A DNA stretch of 64,000 bases. Origin: an uncultured Spirochaetaceae bacterium. Lineage in GTDB: Bacteria > Spirochaetota > Spirochaetia > Sphaerochaetales > Sphaerochaetaceae. Below the pieces are notes generated by a model. That model did no database searches. It saw nothing but the letters and a program-made list of their open reading frames with translations, and had not been told where the DNA came from. The DNA is taken from the NCBI GenBank assembly GCA_944390725.1, contig CALXQU010000007.1:1-64000 (forward strand), in the 5' to 3' direction. Both the position numbers and the translations under genes were made by a program. Positions 7,958-15,903 of this stretch are shown in pieces; positions within the stretch are counted from its first letter, which is position 1; each line of letters opens with the position of its first letter.

Positions 7958-7986
7958 ATGATACAAAGCACGGGATTCGTTGTCAA
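7958..7986 (-). promoter_or_regulatory. Promoter of the tRNA-Ser/Arg and SRP RNA operon
   Basis: The minus strand has TTGACA (7986-7981), a 17-nt spacer and TATCAT (7963-7958), the best promoter in the window. It lies about 30 nt upstream of tRNA-Ser(TGA) and should drive all five tRNAs, the SRP RNA and possibly dnaX-ybaB-recR. Confidence 0.75.
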
Positions 7987-8056
7987 TATGCAGGCTGCGC
8001 AAGGGAAGGGATGCGCTGTTTCCGCATGCCGTGCCTTTCTGCTATATTCTGCTTAT

Positions 8057-9331
8057 ATGAGAGCAGCAGGATGGATTGCAGAGAAGGTAAGGAAGGCGAA
8101 GGAGCTGATCCTGCGCCGCTCCCAGCCTGAACCTGTGCAGGAGGAGGTGCAGCCGGAGAAGCCTGCGACGCTGCTCGATGATGCGCTGGAAGCCCTTGCC
8201 TCGATATCATGTGGATGCATAAGGCCTTCCGCTTCGGAAGAGTCCAGAAGCGCGGCTGAGCGCATCTTCTCTGCCTATAGCGCCATCAGTCCCGAGGCGG
8301 CCATCTCATCATCCCGCTTGATTGCAGGGGAACCGCTCCTTGGCCCGCTGCTTTCCGTCATCGGCTCAGGTCTCGTGCTTATTGCCACCATGGTCGGGCT
8401 TCCGTATCTTGCGGTGGCCTTAGGCGCCGCGGCGCTTATCCTGCCGCTCAAGGGCCGGGACTTCCTGTACAGGCATATGCAGGGCAGCGAGGGGAAGGAT
8501 GCATCATTTTCCATAGAGCCGGCAGGCGATGCCGACAGGACTGTCGTGCTTATCTCCCATGTCGATTCAAGGGAAAGGGCCTGCAGCCGGTATGCGAAGC
8601 CTGCCTCGCCGTTCTTCCCGCTGCTTTCCCTCGTGCTGGAAACCGGGATAGCCATGTCCTCCCTGCTGCTGGAGATCCTGCAGGCGAATCTCATCAGGCC
8701 CAATCTGGCGCTGTCCCATACGGCTGTGGCTGCCATCTTAGCATTCATACCTGCGGCAGCGATTTTCTTCTGGCCGCTTGCGCATACCGGTGAGCTGCAG
8801 GAGGAAAGCCTTGCGCCGGCTGCGGTCTCGATAGCCCTGGCTAAGCGTTTCCACCAGGAGAAGGCGGAGGGAAGGAGCCTGGCATCGACACGGCTGGTGT
8901 TCGCCTCATTCGATGGCTCCGGCATAGGCTGCCAGGGAAGCAGGCACTGGTTCGGGGAGCATGGGAAGATGCTCAGGAACGCGATAGCCATCAACATCGA
9001 TTCGATAGGGGCAGGGGAGACGATGAGGATTTGCTGCAGCGACAGGTCGGAGATCCTCGGGGACAATCTCTTCAGGCTCGCATCATCGCTGGGAATGGAT
9101 ATAAGGATGGAGAAGCCGGGCTTCCTCTCTGATGCGGATGATGCGTCTTCGGCTCAGGCATGCGGTATCCCAGCTGCCACGATAACGGCAGGAGATGGGG
9201 GAGAAGCTTCCCCGGAGGCTATCGATATGGTGCTTGCGCTTCTCCAGGAGATAATCAGGATCACCGATTCAGGGCCTGCTGCGGAGGGGCTTGCCTCCGG
9301 GAAGAGGAAGAACAGGATCTCTAGGTACTGA
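8057..9331 (+). CDS. Membrane protein with degenerate M28 peptidase fold
   Basis: This 424-residue protein resembles M28 zinc aminopeptidases but has lost key residues. VVLISHVDS matches the HxD metal motif and AINIDSIG the later Asp. FASFDGSGIGCQGSRHWF corresponds to the stretch that normally holds the Glu-Glu pair, here Asp-Gly, and SDADDASSAQACGIPA lacks the usual SDH histidine. The segment that should hold the second Asp ligand is replaced by membrane helices (FFPLLSLVLETGIAMSSLLLEIL, AVAAILAFIPAAAIFFWPL), with two more helices at about residues 95-135. The start at ATG 8057 is preceded 8 nt upstream by TATATT and lacks a ribosome site. It overlaps yigZ convergently by 11 nt. It is likely a membrane pseudo-peptidase. 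Confidence 0.6.
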   Translation: MRAAGWIAEKVRKAKELILRRSQPEPVQEEVQPEKPATLLDDALEALASISCGCIRPSASEESRSAAERIFSAYSAISPEAAISSSRLIAGEPLLGPLLSVIGSGLVLIATMVGLPYLAVALGAAALILPLKGRDFLYRHMQGSEGKDASFSIEPAGDADRTVVLISHVDSRERACSRYAKPASPFFPLLSLVLETGIAMSSLLLEILQANLIRPNLALSHTAVAAILAFIPAAAIFFWPLAHTGELQEESLAPAAVSIALAKRFHQEKAEGRSLASTRLVFASFDGSGIGCQGSRHWFGEHGKMLRNAIAINIDSIGAGETMRICCSDRSEILGDNLFRLASSLGMDIRMEKPGFLSDADDASSAQACGIPAATITAGDGGEASPEAIDMVLALLQEIIRITDSGPAAEGLASGKRKNRISRY

Positions 9332-9920
9332 GTTCCTCGAAGAGGATCCTTCCCTGCCCGATATCATCGGTACCGGCCTTCAGCGTGCCCAGCTTCGCGG
9401 AGGGGACGGTTCCTTCTATCCCGATCATAGTGTCGAATTTCTCGCTGTCGATGACGGCCTCCGATGCGCTGATGAGCCTCTTTATCTGGGTGTATGCATT
9501 ATAGGGGAGCAGCATGCGGAAGCGCGTCTTGTCCACAAGCTCTTCCGTCGGCACGATGCGCAGCACTTCCTTCGCGCTGTCGCCATATGCCTTGACGAGG
9601 CCCCCTGTGCCAAGCAGCGTCCCTCCGAAGTACCTGACGATGCATACCGCGATATCCGTGATGCCGGAGCCCTTGACCACTTCCAGGGCAGGCCTGCCTG
9701 CCGTATTCTTCGGCTCCTTGTCATCCGATGATGAGTATATGGTCCCTGCCTTGCCGACGACTGCCGCATGGACGACATGGGTGGCATCAGGATGCTCTGA
9801 CCGCACGAGGGCTACTGCCTCCTTCACCTCCTCAAGCGTCCTTGCCGGAATCGCTATGGAGATGAAGCGTGACTTCTTCACCTCGATCTCGGCCTCAGCC
9901 CTCGCTGTCGGTATCCTCAT
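9321..9920 (-). CDS. yigZ: YigZ/IMPACT family protein (UPF0029)
   Basis: A 199-residue protein of the widespread YigZ family, whose N-terminal domain has the motif run KKSRFI, HPDATHVVHA, SSDDKEPKNTAGRPALEVV and VRYFGGTLLGTGGLVKAY, followed by a ferredoxin-like C-terminal domain. The family's molecular role in bacteria is unsettled; the eukaryotic relative IMPACT regulates translation. Its start lies 26 nt inside the end of the upstream NUDIX gene, so the two are translationally linked. Confidence 0.9.
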   Translation of the reverse strand: MRIPTARAEAEIEVKKSRFISIAIPARTLEEVKEAVALVRSEHPDATHVVHAAVVGKAGTIYSSSDDKEPKNTAGRPALEVVKGSGITDIAVCIVRYFGGTLLGTGGLVKAYGDSAKEVLRIVPTEELVDKTRFRMLLPYNAYTQIKRLISASEAVIDSEKFDTMIGIEGTVPSAKLGTLKAGTDDIGQGRILFEELST

Positions 9921-10839
9921 CCCCTTCCTCTTCTATGACCTCAGCGTCCAGCATGGCCTTATCATCGAAGATGAAGCGCCCATCGAACTTCCTGCCTTCG
10001 AGCGCCATCGGGAGCCAGAGCCTGTCGTCTTCCCACATCCTCGAATAGTCCAGCGTGCTGATATCCGTCCAGAATGGCTTGGTCTCCTCGGTCTCCTCGA
10101 TAAGCTCGCCGGAGAATGATGAGGTGAAGAAGACATAGCCGAGCATGCGGAGGCCGTCCTTGAACTGGAAGCGCAGCACGCCTCTCTCCTCGAGGTCCGA
10201 GACATCCAGCCCGGTCTCCTCCTTAGTCTCCCTGATGGCCGCTTCTGCCTTCGTCTCCTCTATCTCGATATGGCCGCCCGGGGCATTTATATATCCGGCG
10301 CCGAGGCCGGTCTTCTTCTCGATCATCAGCACCCTGCTGCCATCGATTACGTAGGTAAGGACGCATTTCTCCGTCGCTTCCCATTCATCCCAGGGGATGT
10401 CGCTTACCTTGTCAGCCTTGGTGAAGGTCTCCTCAAGCCGTTGCTCGGCAGTCATCGCCTTGCGTCGCTTCTCCTCTGCATACTCAGGGTACATCTCGCA
10501 GAAGCAGTCCTCGCAGAGATTCTCGTCGCATCCGATTATATGGTTGAAATCAAGCCTTTTCCCGCATTTTGCGCACCTGAGCCGGAAAGGCCAGAATGTC
10601 CTGTGGAAGATGATGATGACGAGCAGGCAGAGCGCTACGGAGCACCAGTCGACCCATTCCGGGAGCTTAAGCTGCATCCTCATAGCCAGGAGGACCTGGA
10701 GCACCAGCATCACGACGGCAAGCAGTATCGTAGCCTTGCGCTTGCCATCTGAATGGGCGATCTTCCTCTGCGAGATATTCAGCAGGATTATGAAGAGAAG
10801 GAACCAATATGCGAATTCGGAAAAGAAACCAGCAACCAT
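9895..10839 (-). CDS. Membrane-anchored NUDIX hydrolase with Cys-rich module
   Basis: This 314-residue protein has three parts. Residues 1-80 hold two or three membrane helices (WFLLFIILLN, TILLAVVMLVLQVLLAM, WCSVALCLLVIIIF). Residues about 88-120 form a CxxC...C..CxxC cluster (CAKCGKRL, CDENLCEDC), probably a zinc knuckle. The C-terminal half is a NUDIX domain with a complete box, GGHIEIEETKAEAAIRETKE then ETGL, so pyrophosphohydrolase activity is expected, of MutT/8-oxo-dGTPase type. A membrane anchor on a NUDIX enzyme is unusual. It overlaps yigZ by 26 nt. Substrate unknown. Confidence 0.8.
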   Translation of the reverse strand: MVAGFFSEFAYWFLLFIILLNISQRKIAHSDGKRKATILLAVVMLVLQVLLAMRMQLKLPEWVDWCSVALCLLVIIIFHRTFWPFRLRCAKCGKRLDFNHIIGCDENLCEDCFCEMYPEYAEEKRRKAMTAEQRLEETFTKADKVSDIPWDEWEATEKCVLTYVIDGSRVLMIEKKTGLGAGYINAPGGHIEIEETKAEAAIRETKEETGLDVSDLEERGVLRFQFKDGLRMLGYVFFTSSFSGELIEETEETKPFWTDISTLDYSRMWEDDRLWLPMALEGRKFDGRFIFDDKAMLDAEVIEEEGDEDTDSEG

Positions 10840-10874
10840 AGCATATAGATTATTCTATCGGGGCGATAGCTGTC

Positions 10875-10880
10875 TATAAT
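10875..10880 (+). promoter_or_regulatory. -10 element, leaderless type, of the deoC operon
   Basis: TATAAT at 10875-10880 is followed by six bases and ATG 10887. There is no ribosome site before this ATG, so the transcript probably begins at or next to the start codon. Confidence 0.55.
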
Positions 10881-10886
10881 AAGGCC

Positions 10887-11831
10887 ATGATCGCTATTCT
10901 CGCAGGTACCGGCTGGAGGGCCGGCTTCTATCTGGATATCAGCAGGAAGCTTCCGGAGCTTCTCACGATACCATGCGTATATTCGCACAGGGCAGGGGAT
11001 GCCGAGGGCATTGTCGGCAGCCTTGATGAGGCGTTGTCCGCCAGGCACGATGCAGTCATCGTGTCGACATCGAAGGAGAGGTTCCTCCCGCTCATGAAGG
11101 AGCTCAGGGACAGGGGAGAGACCGTGATTTCCGAGACATCGTTCCTCCCGCTTGCGGATGAGGAGATGGATGCCATCGCCGATATGGAAGGGACTGTGGC
11201 GGAGCAGTATCCGTATACGCCGCTCTATGGGGCGATGCTCGCAGCCCTTCCCCTGGTCGGCAGGGTATCGCAGATCCGCCTCTCGGGACTCCATAGCCAT
11301 CATGCCGCCGCGATAGCGAGGAGGGTGCTCTCCCTGGGCAGCGAGATGCCGTCTTCCATGTCCTCCTGCGATTTCCCGTATGCTATCAGGAAGACAGGCT
11401 CCAGGGACGGGGACTTCATCGGGGATGAGATGGAGCAATGCACGAGGAAGCTCCGCATGCTTGATTTCGGCGGCAGGCTCTTCGTCAACGACTTCTCCTC
11501 GAACCAGTACCATAGCGCGTTCTATGGCAAGGAAGCGGAGATAAGGGGAGAGAAAGGCACTATCACGGAAAGGGGCGTGACGGCGCTCGATGATGATGGC
11601 TCTCCGGTCTGGATGCCGTTTGCATTCCATCGCGATGACTACCATTCATTCAGGGGTACATCCTATGTCTCCCTTGGCGGCAAGGTGGTCTGGAGGAACA
11701 GGTTCGCCGGGAAGGGGCTCACCGATGATGAGATAGGCATAGCCGAGCTTATCTACCGCTTCTCGGTCCTGAAGGAACCCTATACGATACGCGAGGGAAT
11801 CCTCGATGCAAGGCTCGGGAGGCTCTTATGA
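10887..11831 (+). CDS. Gfo/Idh/MocA-like Rossmann protein
   Basis: A 314-residue protein with an N-terminal Rossmann start ([17 protein letters not shown]) and a later layout like Gfo/Idh/MocA oxidoreductases ([55 protein letters not shown]). The usual catalytic EKP motif is replaced by SETSFLP, with no lysine, so it may not be a standard dehydrogenase. It is the first gene of an operon: its stop overlaps the deoC start (ATGA), and the thymidine kinase follows. That context suggests a role in deoxyribose or nucleoside use. The family call is moderate; the substrate is unknown. Confidence 0.55.
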   Translation: MIAILAGTGWRAGFYLDISRKLPELLTIPCVYSHRAGDAEGIVGSLDEALSARHDAVIVSTSKERFLPLMKELRDRGETVISETSFLPLADEEMDAIADMEGTVAEQYPYTPLYGAMLAALPLVGRVSQIRLSGLHSHHAAAIARRVLSLGSEMPSSMSSCDFPYAIRKTGSRDGDFIGDEMEQCTRKLRMLDFGGRLFVNDFSSNQYHSAFYGKEAEIRGEKGTITERGVTALDDDGSPVWMPFAFHRDDYHSFRGTSYVSLGGKVVWRNRFAGKGLTDDEIGIAELIYRFSVLKEPYTIREGILDARLGRLL

Positions 11832-12505
11832 AGGAAGAAAGGAAACCGATCGCATCATATATAGACCATACGCTGCTGAAGGCCGATGCCACCATGGATG
11901 ATATCACTAGGATTGCCGGGGAGGCTGCTTCATATGGCTTCGCTTCCGTATGCGTCAATCCATGCTGGGTCCCTCTCTGCAGGAAGCTCCTCGAGGGAAC
12001 CGGGGTCAAGGTATGCACCGTGGTCGGCTTTCCCCTGGGAGCCTCTTCTTCAACGGCGAAGGCCGCGGAGACGGCAGCTGCAGTGGAAGATGGTGCCGAT
12101 GAGATCGATATGGTGGTCAATATCGGCTATCTCAGGAGCGGCATGGATGATGAGGTCCTTGGTGATATCAAGGCGGTGAGGGAAGCCTGCCTCGGCAAGG
12201 TCCTCAAGGTCATAATCGAGGCATGCCTGCTTACGGATGAGGAGAAGATAAGGGCCTGCCGGCTTGCGGAGGAAGCAGGCGCGGATTTCGTCAAGACGAG
12301 TACCGGCTTCTCTTCCGGCGGCGCTACCGTGGCGGATGTCGCCTTGATGCGCAAGGCCGTAGGAGGACGGCTGAAGGTGAAGGCCGCAGGCGGGATCCGC
12401 ACGCTTGCCGATGCCAGGGCGATGATAGGGGCCGGTGCCTCCAGGATAGGCGCCAGCGCGGGGATTGCTATCGTGAGGGAGGAGCATGGCCAGGATCGTG
12501 AATGA
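11828..12505 (+). CDS. deoC: Deoxyribose-phosphate aldolase
   Basis: DeoC cleaves 2-deoxyribose-5-phosphate to glyceraldehyde-3-phosphate and acetaldehyde in deoxynucleoside catabolism. The 225-residue TIM barrel begins [15 protein letters not shown] and carries [20 protein letters not shown], the Schiff-base lysine Lys156 in DFVKTSTGF, and [12 protein letters not shown]. It overlaps both neighbours (4 nt upstream, 20 nt downstream), so the three genes form one tightly coupled operon. Confidence 0.97.
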   Translation: MKEERKPIASYIDHTLLKADATMDDITRIAGEAASYGFASVCVNPCWVPLCRKLLEGTGVKVCTVVGFPLGASSSTAKAAETAAAVEDGADEIDMVVNIGYLRSGMDDEVLGDIKAVREACLGKVLKVIIEACLLTDEEKIRACRLAEEAGADFVKTSTGFSSGGATVADVALMRKAVGGRLKVKAAGGIRTLADARAMIGAGASRIGASAGIAIVREEHGQDRE

Positions 12506-13628
12506 GAACCCCAGCGCGGATTTCCTCAGGTCCCTTGGCCTCCCTACGCTGGATATCCATGAGACATCGCTCCATTCCGACTTCACCACTCCCGGCAGGC
12601 GGGTGCTGCTCATCGGGCCGATGGGGGCCGGTAAGACGGAAGCGGCAGCCAGGATCTGGCGCGATGCGGCAGTCGCCCTCAGGAAGAGCGATAAGGTGAG
12701 GGAGCTTACATCGACGGGACAGCTTGACAGGAGGAAGATCTTCTTCATCAGGCAGAAGCTCGATTCCGCACGCTTCGGGGATTACCCTGATGATGCCATG
12801 GCCTTCCGTTCCGGCTATATCCGCTGCGGGAACAATATAGCGAGGGTTGCCGATTCCTTCGGATTCGAGCAGGTGCTGAAGGACAATCCGGACGTAGGCA
12901 CCTATATAATCGATGAGGCATCGTTCTTCGATGAGCGCCTTGCCTATGTCGCCAGGAACTATGCTCTGGAGAAGGGCTGCATGTTCGTGTTCCCGACGCT
13001 GATGCTGAACTTCCGCCGGGAGTTCTTCAATTCCACCGCGCGGCTGATACTCGACATAGCGACAGATGTCATACCGCTTACCGCGTACTGCGAGCATCCG
13101 GACTGCATGGCATCGGCTTTCTATACGTATCGGTACTATACGGTGGACGGGAAGGAGTGCCCCGCCCTCTATTTCGATCCCCTTATCGTCATCGGCGGCG
13201 ACAGGGAGAAGCGCAGCGCCTCGGATCCCGACTATGCCGCACGCTGCGAGAAGCATCATTTCCTGCCAGGGAAGGAGTACACGTTCTTCACCCTCAAGCC
13301 TCTGGGGGAAGAGGCGGGGAAGGGGAATGCCGCTCCCCTTATACGGGAGCTCTCCATGCTCCATGAAGGCAATCCCGGCTCGCTGCTTGCCCAATCGCTG
13401 GAAAGGCAGTATGGCGATGATGCCGATGCGGGCATATACCTGAACGCGCTGCTGCCTCAGCATACGGCGGAGAAGGCGCTCGCGTATCTCTTCGCCGAGC
13501 AGGGCCTGCTGGGAGAGGGCCTGCTCGTGAAGCTCGCTACGGACCTCTCGCTTGACCTGGCCTATCTTGAGAAGACCCTTGCGGAGAACAGCCATCCCGT
13601 ATCGTTCTCGCAGCGGTACCTGCTCTAG
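12486..13628 (+). CDS. Enlarged thymidine kinase-like protein
   Basis: At 380 residues this is almost twice the size of a normal type II thymidine kinase. It has the P-loop GPMGAGKT at residues 44-51, the DEASFF motif at 143-148 in the place of the family's DEAQFF, a lasso-like segment REFF...LTAYC, and a zinc-type Cys/His set (CEHPDC ... CEKHH). Extra material lies N-terminal to the P-loop, between P-loop and DEASFF, and in about 120 C-terminal residues (from [10 protein letters not shown]) that I do not recognise. Its ATG lies inside the 3' end of deoC, after GAGGAG. Thymidine phosphorylation is likely; a broader nucleoside kinase is possible. Confidence 0.75.
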   Translation: MARIVNENPSADFLRSLGLPTLDIHETSLHSDFTTPGRRVLLIGPMGAGKTEAAARIWRDAAVALRKSDKVRELTSTGQLDRRKIFFIRQKLDSARFGDYPDDAMAFRSGYIRCGNNIARVADSFGFEQVLKDNPDVGTYIIDEASFFDERLAYVARNYALEKGCMFVFPTLMLNFRREFFNSTARLILDIATDVIPLTAYCEHPDCMASAFYTYRYYTVDGKECPALYFDPLIVIGGDREKRSASDPDYAARCEKHHFLPGKEYTFFTLKPLGEEAGKGNAAPLIRELSMLHEGNPGSLLAQSLERQYGDDADAGIYLNALLPQHTAEKALAYLFAEQGLLGEGLLVKLATDLSLDLAYLEKTLAENSHPVSFSQRYLL

Positions 13629-13646
13629 GCTCCAGGCAAAGGAAAA

Positions 13647-13666
13647 GCCAGGCATCGCTGCCTGGC
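13647..13666 (-). terminator. Terminator after eda
   Basis: GCCAGGCA and TGCCTGGC pair perfectly around a TCGC loop. On the minus strand the stem is followed by CTTTTCCTTT, so it ends the eda transcript. On the plus strand there is no T-run, but it may also slow transcription leaving the thymidine kinase gene. Confidence 0.75.
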
Positions 13667-13686
13667 CCCTGCTGACGGATGCTGCC

Positions 13687-14649
13687 TTATTTCACAAGGT
13701 GGATGGCGAAGCCGCCGATCTCCTCGTTGAGGTAGCATACCTTCATCTTGCCCTTGGCATCGTAGGCAACCGTATCCTCGTTGACCGTGAATCCCTTGTT
13801 CTTGAGGAAGTACACAGCCCTCTCGAGGTCATAGCACCTGAATGCGAGGTGGCCGTTCTTGCCGAGGTAGTTCTTCTTCATGACCTCGATCTCCTTGTTC
13901 ATGAAGATGGAGCTGTTGCCGTTCTTGATCTCCATGCCGAGCTTGGCGAACTCATTCGCGACGCCTTCTGCCGCTGCCGCATCAGGGAGGTTGATTCCCA
14001 CATGGGCAAGCTGGAAGCCCTGCAGCTTGATGTTGGCCTCTTCGCAGAGCCTTGTGATCTCGCTCCAGTTCTCATTCTCGATAAGGTCCGCCTTCACCAT
14101 CCATGAGCCGCCGATAGCGAGGACATTGGAAGCCTTGGCATAGTCAGGGAGGTTGTTCGGATTGATTCCGCCTGTGGTCATGAACCTGACCTGCGAGAAC
14201 GGGCCGGAAAGGTCCTTGAGCATCGCGACGCCGCCGGAAGCCTCTGCCGGGAAGAACTTCAGGACCTTGAGTCCCATGGAAAGGCCCATCTCGATCTCGG
14301 ATGGCGTGCATACGCCCGGCACTACGGGAACATTATGGGAAAGGCACCACTCGACGGTCTCCTTGTTGAATCCTGCCGATACGATGAACTTGGCACCAGC
14401 CGAGACAGCCTTCTCTGCAAGCTGCGGGTTGATGACCGTTCCAGCGCCTACGACCATCTTCGGGAAAGCCGCCGTGACCTTCCTGATAGCCTCTTCGGCT
14501 GCCGCTGTCCTGAATGTGATCTCAGCGGAATTGATGCCGCCATCGATCATCGCCTTGGCGAGCGGCACGGCCTTGTCCGCGTCCTCGATTTTCACAACAG
14601 GCACGATGCCTGAATCATGGAAGAAAGTGTAAAGTTCGTCTCTTGTCAT
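13687..14649 (-). CDS. eda: KDPG/KHG aldolase fused to a VOC (glyoxalase-fold) domain
   Basis: Residues 1 to about 205 are a complete class I 2-keto-3-deoxy-6-phosphogluconate aldolase (GIVPVVKIEDAD, EITFRT, VGAGTVINPQLAEKA, PGVCTPSEIEMGL, the Schiff-base lysine in LKFFPAE, TTGGINPNNL). It yields pyruvate and glyceraldehyde-3-phosphate. Residues about 213-320 form an extra domain (AHVGINLPDAAAA, GKNGHLAFRCYDLERAVYFL, GGFAIHL) resembling the vicinal oxygen chelate fold. Single-domain Eda is about 210 residues, so this is a true fusion. AGGAG precedes ATG 14649. It is divergent from kdgK and shares its operator. The VOC part may be regulatory or act on a side product. Confidence 0.93.
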   Translation of the reverse strand: MTRDELYTFFHDSGIVPVVKIEDADKAVPLAKAMIDGGINSAEITFRTAAAEEAIRKVTAAFPKMVVGAGTVINPQLAEKAVSAGAKFIVSAGFNKETVEWCLSHNVPVVPGVCTPSEIEMGLSMGLKVLKFFPAEASGGVAMLKDLSGPFSQVRFMTTGGINPNNLPDYAKASNVLAIGGSWMVKADLIENENWSEITRLCEEANIKLQGFQLAHVGINLPDAAAAEGVANEFAKLGMEIKNGNSSIFMNKEIEVMKKNYLGKNGHLAFRCYDLERAVYFLKNKGFTVNEDTVAYDAKGKMKVCYLNEEIGGFAIHLVK

Positions 14650-14669
14650 TCCTAACTCTCCTTTTCATT

Positions 14670-14698
14670 ACCATACCACAGAATGTATGAAAATGAAA
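14670..14698 (-). promoter_or_regulatory. Promoter of eda
   Basis: On the minus strand TTTCAT (14698-14693) and TATGGT (14675-14670) are 17 nt apart. The -35 lies inside the left arm of the KdgR-type operator, so repressor binding would block it. Confidence 0.5.
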
Positions 14699-14709
14699 CA
14701 ATGTTTCAT
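14693..14709. promoter_or_regulatory. KdgR-type operator between eda and kdgK
   Basis: The 17-mer ATGAAACAATGTTTCAT is a perfect inverted repeat: two 8-nt arms around one central base. It matches the known KdgR operator of enterobacteria (TGAAA...TTTCA). It covers the -35 of eda and abuts the -35 of kdgK. The IclR-family regulator at 17583-18350 is the obvious binder. Expected logic is repression relieved by 2-keto-3-deoxygluconate. Confidence 0.85.
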
Positions 14710-14736
14710 TGACAAACATGAAAGTCGTTGTACAAT
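14709..14736 (+). promoter_or_regulatory. Promoter of kdgK
   Basis: TTGACA at 14709-14714 and TACAAT at 14731-14736 are separated by 16 nt. The -35 shares a base with the right end of the operator palindrome, so the same repressor should control eda and kdgK. Confidence 0.7.
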
Positions 14737-14771
14737 GTTAAGCGTATTGTAATCCAAAAAAGGAGTTTTGC

Positions 14772-15803
14772 ATGTCCAGATATGTAACTTTCGGTGAAAT
14801 CATGCTCCGTCTCAGAAGCCAGGAGCTTTATCGTCTCTTCCAGACTCCGTCCCTTGAAGCCACCTTCGGCGGCGGCGAGGCCAACGTAGCTGTCTCCCTT
14901 TCCATCTTCGGCGAGGATGCGGTATTCGTGACAGCCCTTCCTGAGAACGCAGTCGGCGAGGCTGCCGAGAGGGAGCTCATGAAGTATGGCGTCGACACGA
15001 GCGCCATCAACAAGGTCAAGGGCAGCAGGCTCGGCATCTACTTCCTCGAGACCGGTGCCAACCAGAGGCCTTCCCTCGTCGTATACGACAGGGCAGAGTC
15101 CGCCATCGCTACAGCAAAGCCCTCTGATTTCGACTTCGATGCGATCATGAAGGGTGCGACATGGTTCCATACCACAGGCATCACGCCGGCTATTAGCCAG
15201 GGTGCCGCTGACTGCGCTCTTGAGGCTATGAAGGCCGCCAAGAAGGCAGGTGCCACCGTTTCCATCGACCTCAACTACAGGAAGAAGCTCTGGAACTATG
15301 GCAAGAAGGCCCCGGAGGTGATGAGGGAGCTCGTGAAGTATGCTGATGTCATCATCGCCAACGAGGAGGACATCCAGAAGTGCCTCGGCATCGAAGCAGA
15401 CAGCGATGTCACATCCGGCAAGCTCGATACGAAGGTATATGAGGAGCTCGCAGCCAAGGTGAAGGCACAGTTCCCGAATGTCACGACAGTCGCCATCACG
15501 CTCAGGGAGTCCAAGAGCGCAGACCACAACGGCTGGTCAGCTGCCCTCTCCGGCAAGACAGGCTTCTATCTCTCAAGGCACTACGAGATCACGGATATCG
15601 TCGACAGGGTAGGCGGCGGAGACAGCTTCGCAGCTGGCATCATCTATGCCCTTTCCCACTTCGAGGATGAGCAGTACTGCATCAACTTCGCAGTCGCTTC
15701 CTCCTGCCTCAAGCATTCGATCAGCGGTGATTTCAACCTTTCCCGCCTTTCGGAAGTCAAGGCTCTCTGCGAGGGAGACGGATCAGGCCGCGTGCAGCGC
15801 TGA
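14772..15803 (+). CDS. kdgK: 2-keto-3-deoxygluconate kinase
   Basis: A 343-residue PfkB-family kinase that phosphorylates 2-keto-3-deoxygluconate to KDPG, the substrate of the divergent Eda. It has the N-terminal GEIMLRL and GGGEANVAVSLSIFG motifs, and the catalytic DRVGGGDSFAAGIIYAL anion-hole segment with the general-base Asp. AAAGGAG precedes ATG 14772. A clear terminator follows. Pathway context makes KDG the substrate rather than fructose or ribose. Confidence 0.93.
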   Translation: MSRYVTFGEIMLRLRSQELYRLFQTPSLEATFGGGEANVAVSLSIFGEDAVFVTALPENAVGEAAERELMKYGVDTSAINKVKGSRLGIYFLETGANQRPSLVVYDRAESAIATAKPSDFDFDAIMKGATWFHTTGITPAISQGAADCALEAMKAAKKAGATVSIDLNYRKKLWNYGKKAPEVMRELVKYADVIIANEEDIQKCLGIEADSDVTSGKLDTKVYEELAAKVKAQFPNVTTVAITLRESKSADHNGWSAALSGKTGFYLSRHYEITDIVDRVGGGDSFAAGIIYALSHFEDEQYCINFAVASSCLKHSISGDFNLSRLSEVKALCEGDGSGRVQR

Positions 15804-15822
15804 GCCATCTATCTGCGGAAAA

Positions 15823-15852
15823 GGCCGCCAGTTTGCCCTGGCGGTCTTTTTT
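15823..15852 (+). terminator. Terminator after kdgK
   Basis: GGCCGCCAG (15823-15831) pairs with CTGGCGGTC (15838-15846) around TTTGCC, followed directly by six T. A textbook intrinsic terminator. Confidence 0.92.
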
Positions 15853-15903
15853 CATCAGGATATTTTCGTTAGAATAGCAGAAATTACGATAAAGGGGTGG
15901 AAA

